Shown: positions 1 through 5,415 of the stretch, piece after piece
How the letters are laid out: each line of letters starts with the position of its first letter
Position numbering within the stretch: the stretch's first letter is position 1
Position numbers and translations under genes: made by a program
Assembly: GCA_964579345.1 (NCBI GenBank)
Contig: CAZOHB010000177.1
Location: 1-5,415, forward strand
DNA length: 5,415 nt
Direction: 5' to 3'
Source: RGIG5612 sp964579345
GTDB lineage: Bacteria; Bacillota; Clostridia; Lachnospirales; Lachnospiraceae
The notes under the pieces: generated by a model
What the model was told of the DNA's origin: nothing
Databases searched by the model: none
Seen by the model: the letters and a program-made list of their open reading frames with translations, nothing else

Positions 1-2
1 GC

Positions 3-2003
3 GGTGCTGCGACGATGGATATTCAGGAAATGCTGAAGGGCGGCGTCGGAGATAACGTAAACCTGATCCTGTATACGGGCGGTACGACGAAATGGCAGAA
101 CCGCCAGATGAGCAGCAGTGTAAACCAGATCTATCAGATCCGCGGCAACAGTCTGTATATGCTGGAGAAAAATGCCGGCAATAAGAGCATGACGGATGAA
201 GATACGCTTTCGGAATTCATCCGCTACTGCGGAAAGAATTTCCCGGCAAACCGCAACATGCTGATCCTTTGGGATCATGGCGGCGGCTCTGTGACCGGTT
301 ACGGTTCGGATGAAAAATTCTCTTATGACGGAACCATGGATCTCGGAAAACTGCGGACCGCGTTGAAAGACGGCGGTGTAAGCTTCGATTTTGTCGGTTT
401 CGACGCCTGCCTGATGGCAACGGTTGAAACCGGTCTTGCAGTCAGCGATTATGCGGACTATCTGATCGCATCTGAGGAAGTCGAATCCGGTTACGGATGG
501 TATTACACGAACTGGCTTCGTACGCTGAGCAATAATACTTCGATCCCGACCGTCGAACTCGGAAAAGAGATCGTTGATGACTTTATCACTTCTTCGAAAC
601 AGTCAGGACAGGGATGGTCCGGTACACAGTCAGTCGTTGACCTTGCGGAACTGTCCTATACGGTGCCGTCAAAACTTGCAGCGTTTGCAACCGCAACAAC
701 CGAACTGATCGAAAGCGAAAACAACAACGGCAATTACAAGACGGTTTCCAAAGCCCGCAGCGGAGCAAGAAGTTTCGGCGAGTCTTACGGAATCGATCAG
801 GTGGATCTGGTCGACTTTGCGGAGCGTCTTGGAACGGCGGAAGGCAGTGCGCTTTCCAAAGCCGTACGCAGTGCTGTGAAATACAACAATACGACCAGAG
901 ACATGACAAACTCCTACGGACTTTCGATTTACTTCCCGTATTCCAACTCGAAGTACGTACAGAAAGTGGAGTCTGTTTACAATAAGATCGGCATGTCTTC
1001 CGAGTATACCCGGTGCGTGCAGACCTTTGCGGCGATGGAACTTTCCGGACAGTATATTTCCGGCGGCAGCGGAGATCCGTTCAACTCGCTGTTCGGACTG
1101 TTCGGCAGCGGAGATTACGGTGACAGCTATTATTCCGGAAACTCGACCGGCAGCAATTATTCTTCTTCTACGATTTATGATATGCTCGGCGGACTTCTCG
1201 GAGGAGATATGGGAGGCTTTTCTTCCGATTACAGCTCTTCGGATTTCAGTTTCTTCCGCAGCAGCAATATCGACCTGAAGAAGATCTCTGATTATCTTGA
1301 GAAAAACCAGTTTGATGAGACCGCTCTTGAATGGCAGAAGAATGCAGAAGGCAAGCCGGTCATCAAACTTTCCAATGAGCAGTGGGATATGGTAGAGAGT
1401 GTCTGCCTGAATGTCTTTTATGATGATGGAGAAGGGCTGATCGATCTCGGATCGGATAACGTCTTTGATTTTGACAAGGATGGAAATCTCCTTGGTGTCA
1501 ATGATCATACCTGGCTTACGATCGACGGACATTACATCTCGTATTACTATGATTCCATGACTGTGGACGGAAAACAGTATGTGATTACCGGCCATTCCCC
1601 GATCCTTTATAACGGCATGGAAGCAGAGCTGATCATTAATTTCGATGAGGCACAGCCGTACGGCTACATCTCCGGTGTCCGCTTTGTGGAAGATACGGAA
1701 ACACCGAATATCGGAAAGATCTTAAACAGCGTAATGGAAGGAAAGCCGGCGGACCTCGAAGCAGGAAAAGAGGCCAAGGCTGTCAGCGCTGTAAAAGAAG
1801 GCGATGTGATCGAATTCCTTGCGGACTTCTATGACTACAAAGGAAACTTCGAAGATCAGTATGTGCTCGGAGAAGCCTGGACGGTAGGCGCAGAAGCGCC
1901 TGTGATCGGCAACATGGATGTCGGAGACGGCAAAGTATATGCGATGTACTGCTTTACAGACATGTACCACAAACAATACTGGACAGGAGTAATACCGGAG
2001 TAA
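3..2003 (+). CDS. Clostripain-family (peptidase C11) cysteine endopeptidase, 5'-truncated by the window edge
   Basis: Predicted cysteine endopeptidase of the clostripain/C11 family (clan CD), whose characterised members cleave after Arg or Lys. The reading frame is open to the left edge: residues GGAAT precede the first ATG (15), and GAATMDIQEML matches the family's early core, so the true start and any signal peptide lie upstream. Numbering from the ATG at 15, the catalytic His is H88 in LILWDHGGG and the Cys is C132 in FDACLMA. D130, two residues before the Cys, is where the S1 Asp for basic substrates sits in the family. The peptidase fold runs to about residue 345. A Gly/Ser/Tyr-rich low-complexity stretch follows (about 349-417), then a C-terminal domain (about 420-662) with a DxDxDG motif at 485-490. 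I did not recognise that C-terminal domain. The stop is TAA at 2001-2003, and an AEC transporter gene follows 14 nt later. Family assignment is confident; substrate and secretion are inferred. Confidence 0.9.
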   Translation, partial: GAATMDIQEMLKGGVGDNVNLILYTGGTTKWQNRQMSSSVNQIYQIRGNSLYMLEKNAGNKSMTDEDTLSEFIRYCGKNFPANRNMLILWDHGGGSVTGYGSDEKFSYDGTMDLGKLRTALKDGGVSFDFVGFDACLMATVETGLAVSDYADYLIASEEVESGYGWYYTNWLRTLSNNTSIPTVELGKEIVDDFITSSKQSGQGWSGTQSVVDLAELSYTVPSKLAAFATATTELIESENNNGNYKTVSKARSGARSFGESYGIDQVDLVDFAERLGTAEGSALSKAVRSAVKYNNTTRDMTNSYGLSIYFPYSNSKYVQKVESVYNKIGMSSEYTRCVQTFAAMELSGQYISGGSGDPFNSLFGLFGSGDYGDSYYSGNSTGSNYSSSTIYDMLGGLLGGDMGGFSSDYSSSDFSFFRSSNIDLKKISDYLEKNQFDETALEWQKNAEGKPVIKLSNEQWDMVESVCLNVFYDDGEGLIDLGSDNVFDFDKDGNLLGVNDHTWLTIDGHYISYYYDSMTVDGKQYVITGHSPILYNGMEAELIINFDEAQPYGYISGVRFVEDTETPNIGKILNSVMEGKPADLEAGKEAKAVSAVKEGDVIEFLADFYDYKGNFEDQYVLGEAWTVGAEAPVIGNMDVGDGKVYAMYCFTDMYHKQYWTGVIPE

Positions 2004-2017
2004 TTTCTTAATAGTCA

Positions 2018-2941
2018 ATGAACGCACTGATCATTACCATGATAAAAATCGTAGTGGCGATGGCCCTGGGATTTTTACTCTACAAACTTCATATATTGAA
2101 CGATAAAGTGAACAAGGGCCTTTCGGGGCTCGTTGTTCATGTTACGTCTCCTTGCATGGTGTTTACCAGCATTATCTCCATGGACGGCAGCGAGATCAAA
2201 AATGCGATCACGATCCTCTGGATCGGAGTCGTGATCTATATCGTCCTGATCCTGGCGGCGTTTTTGTTAGTAAAGCTGCTTCGGATCCCTGCCGTCTCTT
2301 CCGGTGTCTATCAGGCGGCGATCGTATTCGGAAATGTCGGTTTTTTGGGACTTCCGCTTGCGGAATCCCTGTTCGGACCGGTCGGACTCTTTTATATGGC
2401 CCTTCTGAATATTCACTTGAACCTGCTTGTTTACAGCTATGGTTTTTACATTATCGGCAGAAACAGCAGCAGCGGCTTCAGGTTTTCTCCGAAGAGCCTG
2501 ATCAATGCGGGAATCATCAGCGTCTGCCTTGCGATGATCGTCTTTTTCCTGCAGATCCCGCTTCCGGAATATGTGACCCAGCCGATCAGTTTTATTGGAA
2601 ATGTCACCTCGGCACTGGCGATGATCGTACTTGGAAGCAGTGCGGCTGCAAGCTCGCTGAAAGTCGTATTTTCTCATAAAAAGCTGTATCTGCTTTCTGC
2701 GATCAAGATGCTGATATTGCCGATCCTTACATACATCATCCTGAGACTGACACTCGGAAGCGGTCTGATGACGCAGGTCATCACGATGTACGTCGGTATG
2801 CCGACCGCTGCGATCGTCAGCATGATCGCGATCTCCTTTGACTCGGATGCGGAAACAGCGTCAAGCGCCTCGGCGATGATGAACATCTTCTGCATCATCA
2901 CAATTCCGATCCTGTATCTGATCATGCAGGTTTTCAAATAG
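2018..2941 (+). CDS. AEC-family (auxin efflux carrier-like) membrane transporter
   Basis: Integral membrane permease of the AEC family; bacterial members with known roles move organic anions such as malate or malonate. The 307 aa length is normal. About ten hydrophobic segments can be read: roughly 4-25, 36-55, 65-88, 95-118, 120-147, 162-180, 190-212, 222-244, 250-272 and 285-306. Family landmarks are the Pro in TM2 (TSPCMVF, 44-50), FGNVGFLGLPL (104-114) in TM4, and the acidic loop before TM10 (DSDAETASSASAMMNI, 275-290). The ATG at 2018 is the only in-frame ATG before Met8, because TAG at 2012-2014 closes the frame upstream. Its nearest Shine-Dalgarno-like string, GGAG at 1997-2000, is 17 nt away, which is too far for a good site. 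The short gap to the peptidase gene therefore suggests translational coupling in one operon. Met8 (2039) is an alternative start but has no better site. The substrate cannot be told from sequence. Confidence 0.88.
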   Translation: MNALIITMIKIVVAMALGFLLYKLHILNDKVNKGLSGLVVHVTSPCMVFTSIISMDGSEIKNAITILWIGVVIYIVLILAAFLLVKLLRIPAVSSGVYQAAIVFGNVGFLGLPLAESLFGPVGLFYMALLNIHLNLLVYSYGFYIIGRNSSSGFRFSPKSLINAGIISVCLAMIVFFLQIPLPEYVTQPISFIGNVTSALAMIVLGSSAAASSLKVVFSHKKLYLLSAIKMLILPILTYIILRLTLGSGLMTQVITMYVGMPTAAIVSMIAISFDSDAETASSASAMMNIFCIITIPILYLIMQVFK

Positions 2942-2987
2942 CCATTTGATATAAGATATGAAAGCAGAATACTGTAAGAAGACAGAT

Positions 2988-3020
2988 AATCCGGGCGGAA
3001 GTGCCCGGATTTTCGTTTCT
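2988..3020 (+). terminator. Intrinsic terminator after the AEC transporter gene
   Basis: A perfect 9-bp stem, AATCCGGGC (2988-2996) with GCCCGGATT (3003-3011), closes a 6-nt loop GGAAGT. The T-rich tail TTTTCGTTTCT (3010-3020) includes the last stem bases. It lies 46 nt after the transporter stop and before the buk promoter, so it separates the peptidase-transporter unit from buk. The opposite side has no T tract, so it should work only on the + strand. Confidence 0.87.
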
Positions 3021-3054
3021 GAAAAGGGAATGTTAAACATAAAAACGAGTTTTG

Positions 3055-3087
3055 TTGGTAGAATTCCTGAATAGTGCATATTATAAT
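3055..3087 (+). promoter_or_regulatory. Probable sigma-A promoter of buk
   Basis: An exact TATAAT occurs at 3082-3087 but has only a poor -35 at the 17-nt spacing (TAGAAT, 3059-3064). An overlapping reading pairs TTGGTA (3055-3060) with TATTAT (3079-3084) at 18 nt, matching the consensus 4/6 and 5/6. Either register puts transcription start near 3091-3095. The position after a terminator and 90 nt before buk supports a dedicated promoter; the exact register is unresolved. Confidence 0.65.
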
Positions 3088-3102
3088 ACTAGTTGGTGAA
3101 AG

Positions 3103-3123
3103 CCGGCCGCAGCTCATGGCCGG
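3103..3123 (+). promoter_or_regulatory. GC-rich hairpin near the 5' end of the buk leader
   Basis: CCGGCC (3103-3108) pairs perfectly with GGCCGG (3118-3123) around a 9-nt loop. It would start about 10 nt after the predicted buk transcription start. No T tract follows closely, so it is not a standard terminator. A 5' hairpin here could protect the mRNA from decay, or the inverted repeat could bind a regulator as DNA; both roles are inferred. Confidence 0.5.
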
Positions 3124-3160
3124 ATGCAATTTTATGCTGATTCATGGAATAGAAGATTAT

Positions 3161-3165
3161 GGAGG
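3161..3165 (+). promoter_or_regulatory. Ribosome binding site of buk
   Basis: GGAGG, in the context TGGAGGA, lies 10 nt before the ATG at 3176 and fixes that start. It is one of the two clear Shine-Dalgarno sites in the window. Confidence 0.8.
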
Positions 3166-3175
3166 ATGAACAACT

Positions 3176-4291
3176 ATGAGCGAGTATAAGGTATTAGCAA
3201 TCAACCCGGGATCCACATCTACAAAAGTCGCAGTGTTTAAGGGACAGGAAAAACTGTTCTCCGCAAACGTAGAGCATGCAGCTGAGGATCTTGCAAAGTT
3301 CAAAGAAGTATCTGATCAGTTAGAGTTCCGTTTCGGTATGATCAAAGATATGCTGAATGAGCAGGGAATCGATCTTTCCGATCTGGATGCAGTAGTAGGA
3401 CGTGGCGGCGGACTGATGTCCTGCCTTGGTGGCGTATACAAAATCAATGATATCCTGTTTGATCATGCAGTACGCGGAGCAAACGGTGTTCAGCACCCGG
3501 CTCAGTTAGGACCGCAGATCGCAAAACTGTTCTCAGACGAATATAACTGCCCGGCATTCGTTGTTAACCCGCCGGATACAGATGAGGCAATTCCGGAAGC
3601 AAGACTGACCGGTATCAAAGGCGTGTTAAAACCGATGCACGTACATGCGCTGAATCAGAAAGAGACAGCAATCGTTCATTCTAAGAAACTTGGTAAAAAA
3701 TATGAAGACTGCAACTTTATCGTTGCTCACATTGGCGGAGGCACATCCATTGCAGCTCATCGCAAAGGTCGCATGATCGACGGAAACGATATTGTCGGCG
3801 GCGACGGCCCGATGACTCCGACCCGTTCCGGAAGCATTACCGTTGCAAACCTGGTTGACTACATCTTTGACAACGGCCTTGATAAGAAAGCAGCAAAGGC
3901 TCTTGCTACAAAGACCGGCGGATTTATCAACCTGCTTGGAACAAACGATGCAAGAGAAGTTATCAAGATGGCTGAAGAAGGCAATAAGTTTGCTGAGCTT
4001 GTATGGAACACCATGATCTATCAGATCATCAAACAGATCGGTGCAATGGCAGCAGCTCTTCACGGCGAAGTTGATGCAATCCTTCTTGGCGGCGGCATGG
4101 TTCACAACGCAGAACTGGTTGCTAAGATCACAGAAGCTTGCGGATTCATCGCTCCGGTTGTTGCTTATCCGGGTGAGTTCGAGATGGAAGCTATGGCAAG
4201 CGGCGCGGCACGTGTATTAGACGGCGAGGAAGAAGCGAAAGAATACACCGGCGAGTTTGTCTATGATGTCAAAGATTTCATGGGTGAATAA
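3176..4291 (+). CDS. buk: Butyrate kinase
   Basis: Cytoplasmic kinase of the acetate/butyrate kinase branch of the ASKHA fold. It converts butyryl phosphate and ADP to butyrate and ATP (reversible), the last step of the Ptb-Buk route. The length, 371 aa, is close to the usual 355-360 aa. Visible landmarks are the phosphate-binding strand INPGSTSTK (9-17), the VGRGGG loop (74-79) with R76, QHPAQLGPQIA (106-116), FVVNPPDTDE (128-137), the second phosphate motif VAHIGGGTSIAAHRKGR (183-199), GGDGPMTPTRSG (208-219) with R217, and the adenosine motif AILLGGGMVHN (301-311). The spelling GDGPMTPTRSG differs from the GEGPFSPERSG I recall for clostridial Buk, though the Arg-Ser-Gly core is kept. It has its own promoter and terminator, so it is probably monocistronic, and no ptb lies beside it. 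It uses GCT, GTT and TTA codons more freely than its neighbours, which may reflect high expression. A branched-chain or isobutyrate kinase role is possible. Confidence 0.93.
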   Translation: MSEYKVLAINPGSTSTKVAVFKGQEKLFSANVEHAAEDLAKFKEVSDQLEFRFGMIKDMLNEQGIDLSDLDAVVGRGGGLMSCLGGVYKINDILFDHAVRGANGVQHPAQLGPQIAKLFSDEYNCPAFVVNPPDTDEAIPEARLTGIKGVLKPMHVHALNQKETAIVHSKKLGKKYEDCNFIVAHIGGGTSIAAHRKGRMIDGNDIVGGDGPMTPTRSGSITVANLVDYIFDNGLDKKAAKALATKTGGFINLLGTNDAREVIKMAEEGNKFAELVWNTMIYQIIKQIGAMAAALHGEVDAILLGGGMVHNAELVAKITEACGFIAPVVAYPGEFEMEAMASGAARVLDGEEEAKEYTGEFVYDVKDFMGE

Positions 4292-4329
4292 TCTGCTCGA
4301 AATCACAATCTAATTGGTTTATAATGATG

Positions 4330-4360
4330 GCGGCTGTGAAACTCACAGCCGCTGTTTATT
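4330..4360 (+). terminator. Intrinsic terminator of buk
   Basis: A perfect 10-bp stem, GCGGCTGTGA (4330-4339) with TCACAGCCGC (4343-4352), has a 3-nt loop AAC and is followed by TGTTTATT (4353-4360). It begins 38 nt after the buk stop. The tail is short and interrupted, so some read-through is possible, but the stem is strong. Confidence 0.85.
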
Positions 4361-4368
4361 GGAAATCA

Positions 4369-4556
4369 TGAGACTGTTCCTGCAAGCAATTTTTTCAAAC
4401 TGCTCGCAACGTCTCGCCGAAGTCTCCGCTAACAGGTTCTAATCCCCTCAGATCGGCCAGCTTCGGGTATAAGAACCTGTAGCGCGGAGTCTTGGTTCGC
4501 CTAAGGACGCTCGCCCGGGTCAGGTTTGAAAATAATTGCTTACAGGATCAGTCTCA
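4369..4556. repeat. 188-bp imperfect palindrome (MITE-like element or structured RNA) between buk and the lyase gene
   Basis: The ends are inverted copies, TGAGACTG at 4369-4376 and CAGTCTCA at 4549-4556. The outer arm 4369-4402 pairs with 4521-4556 over about 32 bp with two mismatches and two single-base bulges. Inside it, shorter helices line up in register: 4410-4413 with 4506-4509, 4418-4421 with 4496-4499, 4424-4429 with 4484-4489, the 9-bp 4432-4440 with 4472-4480, then 4442-4446 with 4465-4470 across one bulge. The central loop is about 4447-4464. No ORF of note lies in it and no target-site duplication is visible in the flanks. It fills almost the whole gap between the buk terminator and the next ribosome binding site. 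No tRNA, T-box or SAM riboswitch signature was recognised. The structure is seen directly; whether it is mobile, a DNA repeat or an RNA is unknown. Confidence 0.75.
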
Positions 4557-4567
4557 GTTTTACAACA

Positions 4568-4575
4568 AAAGGTGG
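4568..4575 (+). promoter_or_regulatory. Ribosome binding site of the MalY/PatB-type gene
   Basis: AAAGGTGG, one mismatch from AAAGGAGG, ends 6 nt before the ATG at 4582. It lies only 11 nt beyond the end of the palindrome. I found no convincing promoter of its own for this gene; TATAAG (4468-4473) and AATAAT (4531-4536) have no matching -35. Confidence 0.75.
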
Positions 4576-4581
4576 TGCAAG

Positions 4582-5415
4582 ATGATGTTTGACTATACAA
4601 CCGTCCCGGATCGCCGGGGCAAGGACGCAATCGCAATTGATATTCCGGAACTGAACGGATGCAGACTGGATGAGACGATCAGACCGGAGTTTGACCGGAT
4701 CCCGATGTGGGTGGCGGATATGAACTTTGTTGTTCCGTCCTGTATTACCGACAGCGTTGCAGGACGTCTGGCGCATCCTTCCTTCGGTTATTATATGGTG
4801 CGGGATGAATATTATCAGGCCGTTATCGACTGGCATAAAGAACGACACGGTGTCAACGACCTTTCGAAGGAAATGATCGGATACGAGAACGGACTGCTTG
4901 GAGGCATTGTCAGTACGTTGAAGACACTGCTTCCGGATGGTGGCAAAGTCCTTTTGCATGCACCGACTTATATCGGCTTTACCCATGTGATCAGCGATAA
5001 TCATTATGAAATCGTTCACAGTGATCTGAAAAGGGATGCGGACGGGATCTGGAGAATGGATCTTGAAGATATGGAAGAGAAGATCCGCGAGGGACAGATC
5101 AAAGTCGCAGTCTTTTGCTCGCCGCATAATCCGACCGGCAGAGTATGGGAGCGGGAGGAACTCGAGGCAGCTGCGGCTCTGTTTGAAAAGTATGGCGTTA
5201 AGGTGATCTCCGACGAGATCTGGTCGGACCTGATCCTGCCCGGCTATACACATATCCCGTTTGCAGCTGTTTCGGAATATGCACATGAAAATACCGTGGA
5301 ACTGTATGCACCGTCGAAGACCTTTAACCTGGCAGGGCTTATCGGCTCATACCATATTATATATAACGAGGAACTGCGAAAGAAAATCGAGACTTATGAG
5401 ACCGCGACCAGTTAT
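4582..5415 (+). CDS. MalY/PatB-type PLP-dependent aminotransferase / C-S beta-lyase, 3'-truncated by the window edge
   Basis: Cytoplasmic fold-type I PLP enzyme of class I/II aminotransferases, closest to the MalY/PatB group. These enzymes cleave cystathionine or cysteine to a thiol or sulfide, pyruvate and ammonia. The 278 codons present are open to the right edge; about 110 of a usual 390 residues are missing. Landmarks: PMWVADMNF (41-49), the GLLGGI turn (104-109), APTYIGF (127-133), SPHNPTGRVW (180-189) with the PLP-contacting N183, SDEIW (210-214) with D211 for the pyridine nitrogen, and APSKTFNLAGL (243-253) with K246 as the Schiff-base lysine. The start has a good ribosome binding site; a second ATG follows immediately at 4585. 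One change is N48 where the family usually has Asp in WVADMDF. It sits alone after the palindrome, with no sulfur or methionine gene in view, so beta-lyase versus aminotransferase activity is not decided. Confidence 0.9.
   Translation, partial: MMFDYTTVPDRRGKDAIAIDIPELNGCRLDETIRPEFDRIPMWVADMNFVVPSCITDSVAGRLAHPSFGYYMVRDEYYQAVIDWHKERHGVNDLSKEMIGYENGLLGGIVSTLKTLLPDGGKVLLHAPTYIGFTHVISDNHYEIVHSDLKRDADGIWRMDLEDMEEKIREGQIKVAVFCSPHNPTGRVWEREELEAAAALFEKYGVKVISDEIWSDLILPGYTHIPFAAVSEYAHENTVELYAPSKTFNLAGLIGSYHIIYNEELRKKIETYETATSY

Noticed and set aside
669..1595. 308-codon open frame on the - strand inside the peptidase gene
   Set aside because: The + strand frame has the C11 catalytic motifs and a continuous protein. 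The antisense product is Ile/Arg-rich without family features and has no start signal.
3031..3054. Possible Rex redox-repressor site (TGTTAA, 3031-3036) and AAAACGAGTTTT inverted repeat (3042-3053) upstream of the buk promoter
   Set aside because: Only one Rex half-site matches; the second half has about 2-3 of 6 bases. The AT inverted repeat is short and common in such DNA.
2674..3129. Overlapping - strand frames across the end of the transporter and the intergenic gap
   Set aside because: They cross the transporter terminator and the buk promoter and show no ribosome binding site or motif.
3124..3189. Short upstream frames in the buk leader (ATG at 3124, 3134 and 3159; the last ends in TGA overlapping the buk ATG)
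   Set aside because: None has a ribosome binding site of its own, and the 3159 frame merely contains the buk GGAGG. Such tiny frames are expected by chance.
4432..4448. GGTTCTAATCC string resembling a tRNA T-arm
   Set aside because: The bases around it pair with 4465-4480 as part of the palindrome, and no acceptor, D or anticodon arm fits.
4351..4565. Target-site duplication around the palindrome
   Set aside because: Flanks share only scattered GTTT-type strings at unequal distances from the ends, so no duplication can be supported.
4369..4582. T-box or SAM riboswitch ahead of the C-S lyase gene
   Set aside because: No T-box GGGTGGNACCGCG string or SAM-I core sequence is present, and the fold is one long hairpin rather than a multi-helix aptamer.
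4540..5286. 248-codon open frame on the - strand across the right end
   Set aside because: It lies antisense to the clear MalY/PatB-type gene (4582-5415), which carries the PLP motifs in frame. The - strand product has no recognisable motif.

Overview
This window looks like chromosomal DNA from an anaerobic Firmicute of the class Clostridia, most likely a gut Lachnospiraceae-type butyrate producer. The clues are a clostripain-family (C11) peptidase, a butyrate kinase, a MalY/PatB-type C-S lyase, strong GGAGG-type ribosome binding sites and compact intrinsic terminators. The taxonomic call is inferred from gene content and style, not from a marker gene.

Layout, all genes on the + strand: (1) 3-2003 is the 3' part of a large C11 cysteine peptidase gene whose start lies before the window. 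(2) 2018-2941 is an AEC-family membrane transporter, 14 nt after the peptidase stop and probably in the same transcript. A good intrinsic terminator (2988-3020) ends this unit. (3) 3055-3087 is a promoter and 3103-3123 a GC-rich leader hairpin, followed by butyrate kinase (buk, 3176-4291), which has its own terminator (4330-4360). buk is therefore a single-gene unit with no phosphotransbutyrylase gene (ptb) beside it. (4) 4369-4556 is a 188-bp imperfect palindrome that no gene explains. (5) From 4582 to the right edge is the first 278 codons of a PLP-dependent MalY/PatB-type aminotransferase / C-S lyase. It has no stop in the window because it runs off the end.

The genes do not form one obvious pathway. 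Butyrate kinase makes ATP and butyrate from butyryl phosphate at the end of butyrate fermentation. The peptidase would cleave proteins after basic residues, probably outside the cell. The AEC protein probably moves a small organic anion. The lyase probably cleaves cystathionine or cysteine. The terminators on both sides of buk separate it from its neighbours.

The most unusual item is the 188-bp palindrome between buk and the lyase gene. Its outer arms pair over about 32 bp with two mismatches and small bulges, and weaker pairing continues to a central loop. It could be a MITE-like or other dispersed palindromic element, or a structured RNA or leader. No other system that looks new was found; the genes belong to known families.
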